A DNA stretch of 64,000 bases from Balneola vulgaris DSM 17893 (GTDB taxonomy: Bacteria; Bacteroidota; Rhodothermia; Balneolales; Balneolaceae), in NCBI RefSeq assembly GCF_000375465.1, contig NZ_AQXH01000001.1, positions 806,130 through 870,129 of the forward strand, written 5' to 3'. Position numbers and translations under genes: made by a program. Within the stretch, counting starts at the first letter, position 1. The number at the start of each line of letters is the position of its first letter. The notes under the pieces are model-generated. The model was not told the origin of the DNA, made no database searches, and was given only the letters and a program-made list of their open reading frames with translations. Below are positions 8,071-17,132 of the stretch, piece by piece.

Positions 8071-10149
8071 TTATGCGTCAGTGGACTTCTCTTCTTTATC
8101 TTCAGACTTGTCGTCCGAATTCTCTTCTTGCACTATTTCAACATCTGTAGCAGATTCAGCTTTCTTCTGTCCATTCTTTTTAGATGAACTGTTTGAAGTC
8201 TCAAACATTCCTTCAGGATATCTACCCAATGGACGGTCGCCTAATAAGTCTCTTAAATCGTGGTGATTCAGTACTTCTTTTTCAAGTAACGTTTGAGCTA
8301 AAGACTCTAAATGCTCACGATGCTCGTTTAATAGATCCATCGTACGTTGATAGTTTCTAGCAATGATATCGCGAACAGCCACATCAATTTTGTTACTTGT
8401 TTCTGGCGAATATTTACGGTTGAAACCGTAGCTATTATCTGGATTGTTAGAATCTCTAAGTGAAATATATCCAAGCTCATCACTCATTCCATATTCAGCA
8501 ACCATGGCATAAGCCATATTAGTGATACGCTCTAAGTCGTTTTGAGCACCTGTACTGATTTTACCAAACACAATCTCTTCAGCTACACGTCCACCTAATA
8601 GAGCACAGATTTTCTCATTCAACTCTTCCGTATTCATGAGGAATCTATCTTCCAATGGCGTTTGTAAGGTATATCCTAGGGCGGCTAATCCACGTGGTAC
8701 AATACTCACTTTTAACACTGGGTCGGTGTATTCTAAGAACCAACCTACAACAGCGTGGCCAGCCTCATGGTAAGCAACAATCTTACGTTCTTCAGGACTT
8801 ATGAGCTTATTCTTACGCTCTAAACCTGCAATCACTTTTTCGATAGAATCTTGGAAATCAATCATTTCGATTTCTTCCTTGCCTCTACGTGCAGCTAATA
8901 AGGCGGCCTCGTTACATAAGTTGGCAAGCTCTGCTCCTGCAAAGCCAGGAGTTTGTGAAGCAAGCACTTTCAATTCAATATCATCGGAAAGAATTAGCTT
9001 CTTTACATGAACTTTTAGTACTTCAATTCTACCATTTAAATCTGGTTTGTCGATCAAGATCTGACGATCAAAACGACCTGGACGTAGTAACGCGGAATCG
9101 AGTACATCCGGACGGTTAGTTGCCGCCATTAGGATTACCCCTTTATCCGAATTGAAACCATCCATTTCACTTAATAACTGGTTCAAAGTATTCTCACGCT
9201 CATCATTCGAGCCCATCATCATACCTTTACCACGACTTCTACCAATAGAATCAATCTCATCAATAAATACGATACATGGAGCTTTTTCTTTGGCTTGCTT
9301 AAATAAGTCACGCACACGAGCCGCACCAACTCCAACAAACATCTCCACGAAATCAGAACCACTTAAACTAAAGAAAGGCACATTAGCTTCGCCGGCAGTT
9401 GCCTTCGCTAATAATGTTTTACCAGTACCTGGAGGGCCTACTAATAACACCCCTTTTGGTAGCACACCACCTAATTTGGTGAATTTCTGTGGATTCTTAA
9501 GGAATTCAACTACCTCTTCCACTTCAGCTTTTGCCTCTTCTAAACCAGCAACATCTTTAAAAGTTACTTTGGTGTCTTTCTGTTGATCGTATAGAGAAGC
9601 TTTGTTTTTACCAATATTCAGTACTTGCTGGCCAGGGTTCATTCTTCGAAGAATGAGTACCCAGAACCCAATAGCTAATCCAATCATCACTAGCCACATG
9701 AATACACCACTAAACCAATCTTCTTCGATGGTGATTTCATACTCTACATCATTCGCATCCAAAACTGGACGAATATCATCACCACGTAGCATCGTGGTTC
9801 TAAAAATCTTAAAGCCTTCTGTATTGCTACCTAAATTAAAGCTCTGCCCATCGTCTTCAGCGGGTGGCTCAATTATACCATCTCGAATCGCTTTATCGGT
9901 ATAAGTACCCTCAATATAACTTCCGTTCTTAATAACAATTTCTTGTACATACCCCTTTTCAACATACTCTAAAAAAGTACTGTACTTAAGATTATTTGTA
10001 ACTTGTACGCCTGTATATAAGAACTGAGCAATAAGAAGAACTAAGAAAATGATTAGAAAACCCCAGGTAGGAAACTTCGGAGTTTTAGAATCAGGCTTAT
10101 TATTAGGAGCCTTGATGTTCTTCTTAGGAGCTGATTTTTTATTAGCCAT
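8071..10149 (-). CDS. ftsH: ATP-dependent zinc metalloprotease FtsH
   Basis: This membrane-bound AAA+ protease degrades damaged or regulatory membrane and cytosolic proteins. The 692 residues show two membrane segments (about 29-48 and 148-168) around a periplasmic domain. The AAA module follows, with Walker A GPPGTGKT (238-245), Walker B 'IVFIDEID' (293-300) and the second region of homology near 345-362. The zinc motif HEAGH is at 461-465. The C-terminal tail from about 650 is acidic and charged, and low in complexity. Length and order are standard. The gene lies alone between the TonB receptor promoter region and thiL; no terminator is evident after it. Confidence 0.98.
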   Translation of the reverse strand: MANKKSAPKKNIKAPNNKPDSKTPKFPTWGFLIIFLVLLIAQFLYTGVQVTNNLKYSTFLEYVEKGYVQEIVIKNGSYIEGTYTDKAIRDGIIEPPAEDDGQSFNLGSNTEGFKIFRTTMLRGDDIRPVLDANDVEYEITIEEDWFSGVFMWLVMIGLAIGFWVLILRRMNPGQQVLNIGKNKASLYDQQKDTKVTFKDVAGLEEAKAEVEEVVEFLKNPQKFTKLGGVLPKGVLLVGPPGTGKTLLAKATAGEANVPFFSLSGSDFVEMFVGVGAARVRDLFKQAKEKAPCIVFIDEIDSIGRSRGKGMMMGSNDERENTLNQLLSEMDGFNSDKGVILMAATNRPDVLDSALLRPGRFDRQILIDKPDLNGRIEVLKVHVKKLILSDDIELKVLASQTPGFAGAELANLCNEAALLAARRGKEEIEMIDFQDSIEKVIAGLERKNKLISPEERKIVAYHEAGHAVVGWFLEYTDPVLKVSIVPRGLAALGYTLQTPLEDRFLMNTEELNEKICALLGGRVAEEIVFGKISTGAQNDLERITNMAYAMVAEYGMSDELGYISLRDSNNPDNSYGFNRKYSPETSNKIDVAVRDIIARNYQRTMDLLNEHREHLESLAQTLLEKEVLNHHDLRDLLGDRPLGRYPEGMFETSNSSSKKNGQKKAESATDVEIVQEENSDDKSEDKEEKSTDA

Positions 10150-10266
10150 TTAGTTGTTGTGAACTTTTAGAAAAAATATTGAGTGAATATACGTATTAAT
10201 AACTCTATCCGAGAATAGCTTTGCTACGGTAACGCGTGTTAGTCAAAAAACGTGCCATAAATAGGC

Positions 10267-11295
10267 TTATGACAAATCATCAAAGGAAATCACATCCCCT
10301 TCTGCCGTTTGCATTTTCATGCCATCTTCTTGTGGAACGAGTCGCCCTACAACTGAGAAATCATTGAATTCTTTAACAAATTTCTCTACCTGTTCTTCAG
10401 GAAGTGTAAACACCATTTCAAGGTCTTCGCCACCGAATAAGGCATATCGATCTACATCTTCTTCCATTTCATCGGCTACATGGCGTGTCTCAACCGCAAT
10501 AGGAAGTGCAGCCTGATATAAGTAGGCCCCTGTACCTGAAGCCGTTGCAATTTGGCTTACTTCATTCACTAACCCTTGGGTTAAATCAATCATTGAAGTA
10601 GGTTTAATACCATGTTGCTTCAGAGCTTCAATTAAGTTCTTTCGGGCTTTAGGAACGAGTTGTCTTTTAACTACGAATTCGTATTCTGACAAATCTGGTT
10701 GAATCCCTTCATTGCCATGTTGTTCCCAGAATTTCTTTTCACGCATTAACACTCTGAGGCCGGCTAAGGCTGCACCTAAATCACCAGTAACACAGATAGC
10801 ATCGCCTTGTTTAGCGCCATTTCGATAGGTAATGCTTTTTAAATCTGCCTCGCCATAAACCGAAATCGTTATAACCATATTGTTATGATTTGCTGTTATG
10901 TCGCCTCCAACCACTTCTACTTCGTATTCAAACCCTGCCGCGTAAATACCTTTGTATAAATCATCTACCATTTGTGCCGACTGGCGATTTGGCAATGCCA
11001 AATTAACTAGCACAGAAGTGGGTGTTCCATTCATTGCATAGATGTCACTAACCGCTGCACTTATCATTTTATACCCGAAATGGTGCAATGGAGTATAGGT
11101 AATATCAAAGTGAACGCCTTCTACATAAGTATCGGAAGATAAAAGGGTCGCTGTTTTACCATCTTTCTTTAATACAGCTGCGTCATCGCCAATACCCTTG
11201 ATGGTATCTTGATTGGAGTGAGATTCGTACTCACTAATTTGCTTGATTAAACCCTCTCGGCCTACACTTTGGATGGTTTTGAATTCTTCTGACAT
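10267..11295 (-). CDS. thiL: Thiamine-monophosphate kinase
   Basis: ThiL phosphorylates thiamine monophosphate to thiamine diphosphate with ATP in the cytosol. The 342-residue protein has the N-terminal 'GIGDDAAVL' nucleotide/Mg motif, 'LLSSDTYVEGVHFD', 'GGDITANH', 'VTGDLGAALAGL' and the C-terminal 'MIDLTQGL' and 'ALFGGEDLEMVFTLP' motifs of the PurM-like family. 'MIDLTQGL' replaces the more usual 'MIDISDGL'; the core Asp is kept. It stands downstream of the exbD operon but is separated from it by a terminator, so it probably has its own promoter. Confidence 0.95.
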   Translation of the reverse strand: MSEEFKTIQSVGREGLIKQISEYESHSNQDTIKGIGDDAAVLKKDGKTATLLSSDTYVEGVHFDITYTPLHHFGYKMISAAVSDIYAMNGTPTSVLVNLALPNRQSAQMVDDLYKGIYAAGFEYEVEVVGGDITANHNNMVITISVYGEADLKSITYRNGAKQGDAICVTGDLGAALAGLRVLMREKKFWEQHGNEGIQPDLSEYEFVVKRQLVPKARKNLIEALKQHGIKPTSMIDLTQGLVNEVSQIATASGTGAYLYQAALPIAVETRHVADEMEEDVDRYALFGGEDLEMVFTLPEEQVEKFVKEFNDFSVVGRLVPQEDGMKMQTAEGDVISFDDLS

Positions 11296-11316
11296 AATAT
11301 TCTAAGGTATATAAAT

Positions 11317-11350
11317 AAAAAAAGGCAACCACGGAGTCCGTGGGTGCCTT
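11317..11350 (-). terminator. Terminator of the exbB-exbD operon
   Basis: AGGCAACCACGGA and TCCGTGGGTGCCT pair almost completely around a short loop. On the minus strand this hairpin is followed by a T run (plus-strand A run 11317-11323). It lies just after the second exbD and before thiL. Confidence 0.9.
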
Positions 11351-11370
11351 AAAGGTACGAGGCTTTTAGA

Positions 11371-11817
11371 TTAATTTTCGCTCTTTGTCGAATAATTAAC
11401 TTTAAATGTTTGTGCCTGCTTTAATTCTTCTTGTACATCTGTTAACAAACCGAACTCAGAATCTTTATCTACACGAAGTGATACAATCATTCTAGGTTCT
11501 TCAATTAGTTTATCATACATGATAGTACGAATAGCATTGATATCATCTTGAATAGAATCATCAATTTGAACTTTATCGTTTCCTAGTTTATTACCAGGAA
11601 GGCGCTCAGGTCCAATATAGATGTAAGAAACCAATCGCTTTTCTTCGATCTTTTCGATGTTCGTTGCTTTCGTTAGATCAACTCTAACTTTCAACGTAAC
11701 CTCTCTAAGTACCGTTGTTACCATGAAGAAGAATAGAAGCATGAATACCACATCAGGCATTGCTGATGTTGGCACTTCCTGCTTAGTACCGGCTTGCTTT
11801 TTCTTAAAGTGTGCCAT
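11371..11817 (-). CDS. exbD: ExbD/TolR family biopolymer transport protein (second copy)
   Basis: The 148-residue inner-membrane protein has a single transmembrane segment near residues 22-42 preceded by 'TSAMPDVVFMLLFFFMVTT'. The Asp in 'MPDVVFML' is the proton-pathway residue of ExbD/TolR. The rest is a periplasmic domain. With ExbB it uses the proton gradient to power TonB at the outer membrane or a Tol-like system. It starts 2 bases after the first exbD stop. The periplasmic part, with 'SYIYIGPERLPGNKLG', differs from the first ExbD, so the two are probably a heteromeric pair and not recent duplicates. Confidence 0.9.
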   Translation of the reverse strand: MAHFKKKQAGTKQEVPTSAMPDVVFMLLFFFMVTTVLREVTLKVRVDLTKATNIEKIEEKRLVSYIYIGPERLPGNKLGNDKVQIDDSIQDDINAIRTIMYDKLIEEPRMIVSLRVDKDSEFGLLTDVQEELKQAQTFKVNYSTKSEN

Positions 11818-11819
11818 GT

Positions 11820-12359
11820 CTACTCCTTGTCAGGTTCTGCGATTGATATTTTCTTAGGATAGATATCTTCAACTATGTCTCTATTCTCTTTACTAAGTCT
11901 AGAGTACTCTACACCATAGTTTGCAAGAGCTGCTTCATTTCTTAAAATCGCATAGGCTCCAATTACTTCATCCAACATATCGATGTAGATGCTATAAGGG
12001 GTTTGCCTAACCGTTTTAATTGAAACAATAGCGGCTTGTGGGCTAACTGAAAGTGTCTCGAGATTCTCTGGATTCTTAATAAACTCAATAATCTTCTCCT
12101 GGACTTGCTCCATTGGAGTTAATTCTTCATCCATTAGAACCAATCCATTCTCATTCACCACTATCTTCATGAGGTTACGCTCACGAATGGGTGGTGGTTG
12201 ATCTTCTGGATTCAGTGGCGGAGGAAGAACCATCCCGATACCCGTATCCACGTTAATCGTGGTGGTTACCAAGAAGAAAATGAGCAAAAGAAAGGCGATA
12301 TCGGCCATAGAAGATCCATTGATCTCTGCACCTTCTCTTTTACGTTTCTTTAATAGCAT
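11820..12359 (-). CDS. exbD: ExbD/TolR family biopolymer transport protein (first copy)
   Basis: The 179-residue protein has a basic N-terminus (KKRKREG) and then 'SSMADIAFLLLIFFLVTTT', with the conserved Asp of the ExbD membrane helix. A proline-rich stretch 'VLPPPLNPEDQPPP' leads into a periplasmic domain. It acts with ExbB in the inner membrane as a proton-driven motor. The gene lies 10 bases after the small membrane protein gene and overlaps no neighbour. Paired ExbD proteins after one ExbB are common in this group of bacteria. Confidence 0.9.
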   Translation of the reverse strand: MLLKKRKREGAEINGSSMADIAFLLLIFFLVTTTINVDTGIGMVLPPPLNPEDQPPPIRERNLMKIVVNENGLVLMDEELTPMEQVQEKIIEFIKNPENLETLSVSPQAAIVSIKTVRQTPYSIYIDMLDEVIGAYAILRNEAALANYGVEYSRLSKENRDIVEDIYPKKISIAEPDKE

Positions 12360-12369
12360 AATCGCTTAA

Positions 12370-12645
12370 TTAAAACTTGAATGTTCCGCGAAGACCTGTA
12401 AGCACGATGGTTCCAACCATTCCTGCCATCATAATACCAGCAGTGGCCACAGCGGCTTTAACTAGGTCTTGTCCAAGAACTGCGTAACTAATTCCGAATA
12501 CCACGAATGGTACCATCATTATTGCAATTCTTTTAAAATCTTGTTTGCCTTGAGCTAAGCTCTTAATCGCAGAGATGATCATAGATAACACCCCTAATAC
12601 GATAAGACCGATGCCAAGAGCAACACTTAAACTTACTAGATTCAT
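12370..12645 (-). CDS. Small membrane protein of the exb operon, unknown function
   Basis: The 91-residue protein has three predicted membrane segments (about 4-27, 41-58 and 65-86) joined by short basic loops ('KSLAQGKQDFKR'). It is encoded between exbB and the first exbD with gaps of 36 and 10 bases, so it is surely in the same transcript. I do not recognise a family. Its position suggests an accessory or assembly subunit of the ExbBD motor. Confidence 0.75.
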   Translation of the reverse strand: MNLVSLSVALGIGLIVLGVLSMIISAIKSLAQGKQDFKRIAIMMVPFVVFGISYAVLGQDLVKAAVATAGIMMAGMVGTIVLTGLRGTFKF

Positions 12646-12681
12646 AATAGTCTCCTTTTAAACTACTTAGTGTTAGGATTA

Positions 12682-13404
12682 TTATTCTGAATCGGTGCTG
12701 TCAGAAGAAGGAGCTACAACTGGCTTTCCTTGCTTAAGAAGAATAATTGAATCGATTAATGTAATTGAGCTTTCTTCCATTTCAGCGATTAAGCGGTCAA
12801 TTTTAGAAACACAGTAGTTGTAACCGATTTGCAGAATAATACCTGCAATTAGACCACCAGCAGTTGTTAGAAGTGCTACTTTAATACCACCTGCTACAAT
12901 ACTAGGTGAGATATCTGCGGCTGCTTCGATATCATCGAATGCTGCAATCATACCTACTACGGTTCCAAGGAATCCGAATAGCGGTGCAATAGCGATGAAC
13001 AACGACAACCATACCAAACCTCTTTCAAGGAAGCTCATTTCAATAGAGCCGTATGCTGCAATTGCCTTTTCAGCGGCATCGATACCTTCATCGGCACGCA
13101 TAAGACCCGCTTGGAATACTGAAGCCACAGGACCACGTGTTCTTGCACAAAGTTCTTCTGCTGCTTCAATACCGCCCTCTTGCAAGGCTTCTTGAACGTT
13201 AACGATGAATTTACGTGTGTTAATATCTGCGAGGTTGAGTGTGATAATTCTTTCTAGGAAAATTGCTAGACCTAGGATCAGTGTGATTAATACTGGCCAC
13301 ATCCAACCGCCGTCGTTTCCTTGGTTGAATTTCTCAACGATAATGTTAAAGAAGCCCCCATCGGCTTGTAAAAGAAATAGAGCAATCGACGATGTCATGT
13401 TCAC
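12682..13404 (-). CDS. exbB: ExbB/TolQ/MotA family proton channel protein
   Basis: The 240-residue inner-membrane protein carries the ExbB/TolQ signature: a first membrane helix near residues 35-53 and a cytosolic region 'ARTRGPVASVFQAGLMRADEG'. Two further helices follow, with 'IAPLFGFLGTVVGMIAAF' and 'VAGGIKVALLTTAGGLIAGI'. It forms the stator that couples the proton gradient to TonB or Tol. A GGAG ribosome-binding site lies just before the ATG. It is the first gene of exbB-orf-exbD-exbD, which ends at a strong terminator. Confidence 0.95.
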   Translation of the reverse strand: MNMTSSIALFLLQADGGFFNIIVEKFNQGNDGGWMWPVLITLILGLAIFLERIITLNLADINTRKFIVNVQEALQEGGIEAAEELCARTRGPVASVFQAGLMRADEGIDAAEKAIAAYGSIEMSFLERGLVWLSLFIAIAPLFGFLGTVVGMIAAFDDIEAAADISPSIVAGGIKVALLTTAGGLIAGIILQIGYNYCVSKIDRLIAEMEESSITLIDSIILLKQGKPVVAPSSDSTDSE

Positions 13405-13567
13405 TCCGAATATGTTTTAAGTTATTGTCTAAGTTTATTGAGGCGAAAGAATAGTTCATTTTGAAGTAAATGTCAAAGTAACGAACCATAGATTCGCCAA
13501 CATTAATTGCAACTAAACCACTCGTTTTGCCCCTACATTGTAATGCATTTTGAAACCGAAATAAAGC

Positions 13568-16500
13568 CTAAAAAGTAGCATTTACAACTAATTTAACGAT
13601 GTGTATACTATTATTATTGGCTGAGGTCCTTCCATCATAGGAAAAGTTGAACCTAACCAGATTACTAGCCCTATAGCTAGCATTTAAAGCCCATAACAGG
13701 CTCTCTCCTTTTCCGGCACCTTCTGTAAGCTCAAAAATACCAAGGGGATTCGTACTCCCATCCACCAAAATGCTTCTAAACTCTACACTAGTATTTGCTT
13801 GAAGCTTGCGCCAGAGAAAAAATCTGTGGGTATTTCGAATTTTTACAATTCTAGCTGAAACATTTTGCGAGTCATTCTTACGATCTTCCTTAAATGTGTA
13901 ACTACTTGCAAATCCTGTTTGCCATGAAGCGTTAATTTTGGATTCAATAGATTGCTCTATTTTCTTTTCCCGAATATTAAAATTTCTGTTTGTTAGGCTC
14001 GAGCTGAGATTCTTATTTGTATTAAGAGCCACCAGAGTCCCCCCTTCTATCTGATCTGATATTCTATAGGAAGTACTCAAAAGCCAAGAATCATTGAACT
14101 GCTCATAGACTTCACTACTTCGTCTACTCAAATTTCTCAATTGGTTATAGCGCAGGTCTATATCAAGTGGACTATAATCGGGTAGAAACTTCAGAAATTT
14201 CTCCCAACTCAACACTCCATTGAGGGTTTCCTCTTCTCTGAAAGTGCTCAATTTTAATAAATAAACATCACTGAGGTTTTCAGTGGTACTATTTTCACGT
14301 ACATCGAATCTAGATATGAGCTCTACATCCTTCCATATACTCGAGTCGCCCAGCCAAAGCAGAGGCTTAATCACATGCCGTGTTCTAAACCTTAGGCTAA
14401 TTACTTGCCGTAAGTCATCCGCAGGCAATAGTTGACGAATGTAGGTCCCTTCATTCGGAGTGAGTTCAGGGAAAAACTCATCAACCTGCTCAATCCCATC
14501 TTCGTTAAGATCATCCCAGGTGTATTGCCCTATCTCAGGCCCTACTTCTATATAAGTCTCTTGAACCAATGCCTGCTGTTGGGTAAAGGTGTCATACAGA
14601 AATTCACCATCTATAAAGTCAGAGGTACTAGCATAGTTGGTTACCGACCTCATCAATAAACCTGTTTTATTAGCTCTGCCTTGTTGCTTACCAAAGTCTG
14701 TAAATCGCTTCTCTCTATAGGTGAAATTATTTCGAGTGGTAAAGTTATCACTGCCCTGTACATTTACCTTTACAACATGTTGATGAGCCATGGAATGCTG
14801 CTCTAAGGCATCTTTAACTTGGTTATACTCCTCTTGTACTCTCCATTCGAACCCATATCCTATACTATATGTCGAGTTTCTATATTCGATATTTGGACCC
14901 ACTTCAATAAACTGAAATGATCGACTCCCCAAGCTATCCAATCGAATATTTTTATCTAATCGCTGTTCATGTTCGAATCTTAGACCGGGTATCAATCCTG
15001 AACCAGTGAACTGAGCACTGCCTTCTTGCCGAATCCAGCTTGTCTCTAAATCGACATCATCACTTCTACTTTGCACCCAATCTTGACGATACTGAAGATG
15101 GATTCTTTTTCTTGCTAACCAGTCCAGATTACTAGCTTGCCTAAGCGACTGAAAACCGGATTTATTCAATCTACCTAAAGAAAATGATACGCTATCTTTA
15201 GATGCCGATGTGAACCCAATCTTAGATTCCAAAAGGGTTTCCTTTTCATCTTCTGAGATAGGAGCATTCCACTTACGTTCGAACTCTATGTCTTTTGCTC
15301 GGTCAAAATAAGCGAACTCTGACCCTGTTATTCGGCTTCCCACTTCAATACGTGCTAATCCATTATATAAGGGCAACTCATCGATTTTGATATCTCCTAG
15401 AAAACCGAAATCAGTGTTATCACCATCGTCTAAGCTTGAAAACCTGTTCTTGTCTAAATCACTGATGGCCCATTCTGTGTTGAAGCGTATATGTTCGTTA
15501 AACTGAATACCACTTTTGATCGCTGCCATCTGTTGCTCTTTTGGTGAAGGCAGTATTCTTGAAGAACTATAACTCCCGTTATTAGGACCTACCCATTCAA
15601 ATAACAAACCATTTACACTACTCCCAATGCGATCATAAGCTCCCGCCCCTACCCCAACTTTAGTAAACCGTACTTTATATAAATCTTCGTTGGTGTCGGT
15701 ATCGGTGGTATTCTCATAGATGGTATAAATCTGTCCATTATATAAGGTGTCCTTCCTAATATAGAATACATTTACATCGGTATCGTTTGCGGAAACTGTT
15801 GTGGCTCCAGACACTCTGGCATCTTCTCTATTGTCACCTGCACTTTTAAGCACCTCAATGTCTGATTCTGACAACACGCGTTGAGATAACAAGTTGTTGT
15901 TATCTGCTTGGCGAATTACCGTAGCACCAATGGTAAAACGTTTATCTTTTGACGTGGCCAGTCCTTCCGCAGCAACAAGTGTACTACTGAAATTCTGATT
16001 CACATATTCGTACTCAACAACAATGCGTGTTTCTTCTTTAATCAATTGGTTACTGGTGAAATAAATTTCACCCAAACCGTAGTCAATGATGTACTCTTCA
16101 GTTTCACCCCGTTGAACCAATTCCCCATCAATATATAATCGCTCAGTTCCTGCAAGTACTATTACGAACTCATCATTGTCATCCCCTGTTAATCTATATG
16201 GCCCTTGAACTCCTTCCAGTCCACTAAAACTTAACCTCTTGTAATTCCCCCTAGCTACGGATGCTGCCCCGCTGTAGTCCCCTTTACTACTTTTATTATA
16301 GAGAGCCGCTCCTTGAAGGCGACGATCGATCTGAGCGAAATACGACTGATCCAATGCCAAATCCACATCACCCATTTCTATTGAAGTAGTAGGTGCGTTC
16401 ACTTGAATAAATACCCGATCAAATTCCTTTAAATTTTGCGTAGTACCATCAGGCTGTATTGGGATACTGCGATCTGTGAGCACCCCTTCAATCGATACGT

Positions 16501-16954
16501 TGTCTGTTAATTGACCACTTAGTTCAAAATTGAGTCCACTTTCAAGCACGAAGTCTTGGTTACTTCCCACGATAATCCCTCTACTAATACTTCCTCTTTG
16601 TTGAATATCATAACCACTGGGCAAATTGCTTGAACGTGAGGCTCCTTCAAAGGGAATCATTCTTGAATCGACACTATCTGATTGCTCATAAATAGGGATG
16701 GTACTCGAATAGCTTCTGCGCAATTGCAGTGGTATTCGTTTATATCGAATTGTAAGGGAAAGCGTGCCACCCGATGATAGTTTGGTGAGGTATTCTTGTT
16801 TAAATGATTCTTTAAAGATGATCTTTGACGACTCCGCTTCAAACACCCAGTATTCATCCCCAATTTCAATCTCTTGTATAAATAGCTGAAGACTTCCCTC
16901 TACTATCCAATCCTCAAGTTGATGAGTACTATCAGAATCAGATACATAGATCAC
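13568..16954 (-). CDS. Large uncharacterised outer-membrane protein, probable beta-barrel
   Basis: The product is at least 1128 residues. The N-terminal third contains 'IQQRGSISRGIIVGSNQDF', 'DNVSIEGVLTDRSIPIQPDG' and 'SIEMGDVDLAL'. The rest alternates polar and hydrophobic residues, rich in Arg, Tyr and Ser, and ends in 'KLVVNATF' with terminal Phe, as in outer-membrane barrels. The GTG at 16954 leaves no signal peptide. The frame stays open upstream to 17086 and encodes a fine one (KQFLKLLLTSWVIALF, then AYA-Q), but no ATG, GTG or TTG occurs there; only a CTG at 17071 fits. The real start is therefore uncertain. It lies 3' of dsbD and may be cotranscribed. The function is unknown. Confidence 0.75.
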   Translation of the reverse strand: MIYVSDSDSTHQLEDWIVEGSLQLFIQEIEIGDEYWVFEAESSKIIFKESFKQEYLTKLSSGGTLSLTIRYKRIPLQLRRSYSSTIPIYEQSDSVDSRMIPFEGASRSSNLPSGYDIQQRGSISRGIIVGSNQDFVLESGLNFELSGQLTDNVSIEGVLTDRSIPIQPDGTTQNLKEFDRVFIQVNAPTTSIEMGDVDLALDQSYFAQIDRRLQGAALYNKSSKGDYSGAASVARGNYKRLSFSGLEGVQGPYRLTGDDNDEFVIVLAGTERLYIDGELVQRGETEEYIIDYGLGEIYFTSNQLIKEETRIVVEYEYVNQNFSSTLVAAEGLATSKDKRFTIGATVIRQADNNNLLSQRVLSESDIEVLKSAGDNREDARVSGATTVSANDTDVNVFYIRKDTLYNGQIYTIYENTTDTDTNEDLYKVRFTKVGVGAGAYDRIGSSVNGLLFEWVGPNNGSYSSSRILPSPKEQQMAAIKSGIQFNEHIRFNTEWAISDLDKNRFSSLDDGDNTDFGFLGDIKIDELPLYNGLARIEVGSRITGSEFAYFDRAKDIEFERKWNAPISEDEKETLLESKIGFTSASKDSVSFSLGRLNKSGFQSLRQASNLDWLARKRIHLQYRQDWVQSRSDDVDLETSWIRQEGSAQFTGSGLIPGLRFEHEQRLDKNIRLDSLGSRSFQFIEVGPNIEYRNSTYSIGYGFEWRVQEEYNQVKDALEQHSMAHQHVVKVNVQGSDNFTTRNNFTYREKRFTDFGKQQGRANKTGLLMRSVTNYASTSDFIDGEFLYDTFTQQQALVQETYIEVGPEIGQYTWDDLNEDGIEQVDEFFPELTPNEGTYIRQLLPADDLRQVISLRFRTRHVIKPLLWLGDSSIWKDVELISRFDVRENSTTENLSDVYLLKLSTFREEETLNGVLSWEKFLKFLPDYSPLDIDLRYNQLRNLSRRSSEVYEQFNDSWLLSTSYRISDQIEGGTLVALNTNKNLSSSLTNRNFNIREKKIEQSIESKINASWQTGFASSYTFKEDRKNDSQNVSARIVKIRNTHRFFLWRKLQANTSVEFRSILVDGSTNPLGIFELTEGAGKGESLLWALNASYRASNLVRFNFSYDGRTSANNNSIHIVKLVVNATF

Positions 16955-17132
16955 TCTCTCTATCGGTTCTGTTAAGAACTGAGCGTACGCTTCCTCCCCT
17001 GAAACAAATAAAGCTATTACCCAACTTGTGAGTAATAGCTTTAAAAATTGTTTGTAAGCTGAAGTCTTCAGGGCTGCATCATTGAATTACTGTTCGCTAG
17101 AGGCTAAAACATTCCACGATTAGGTTCAACTA

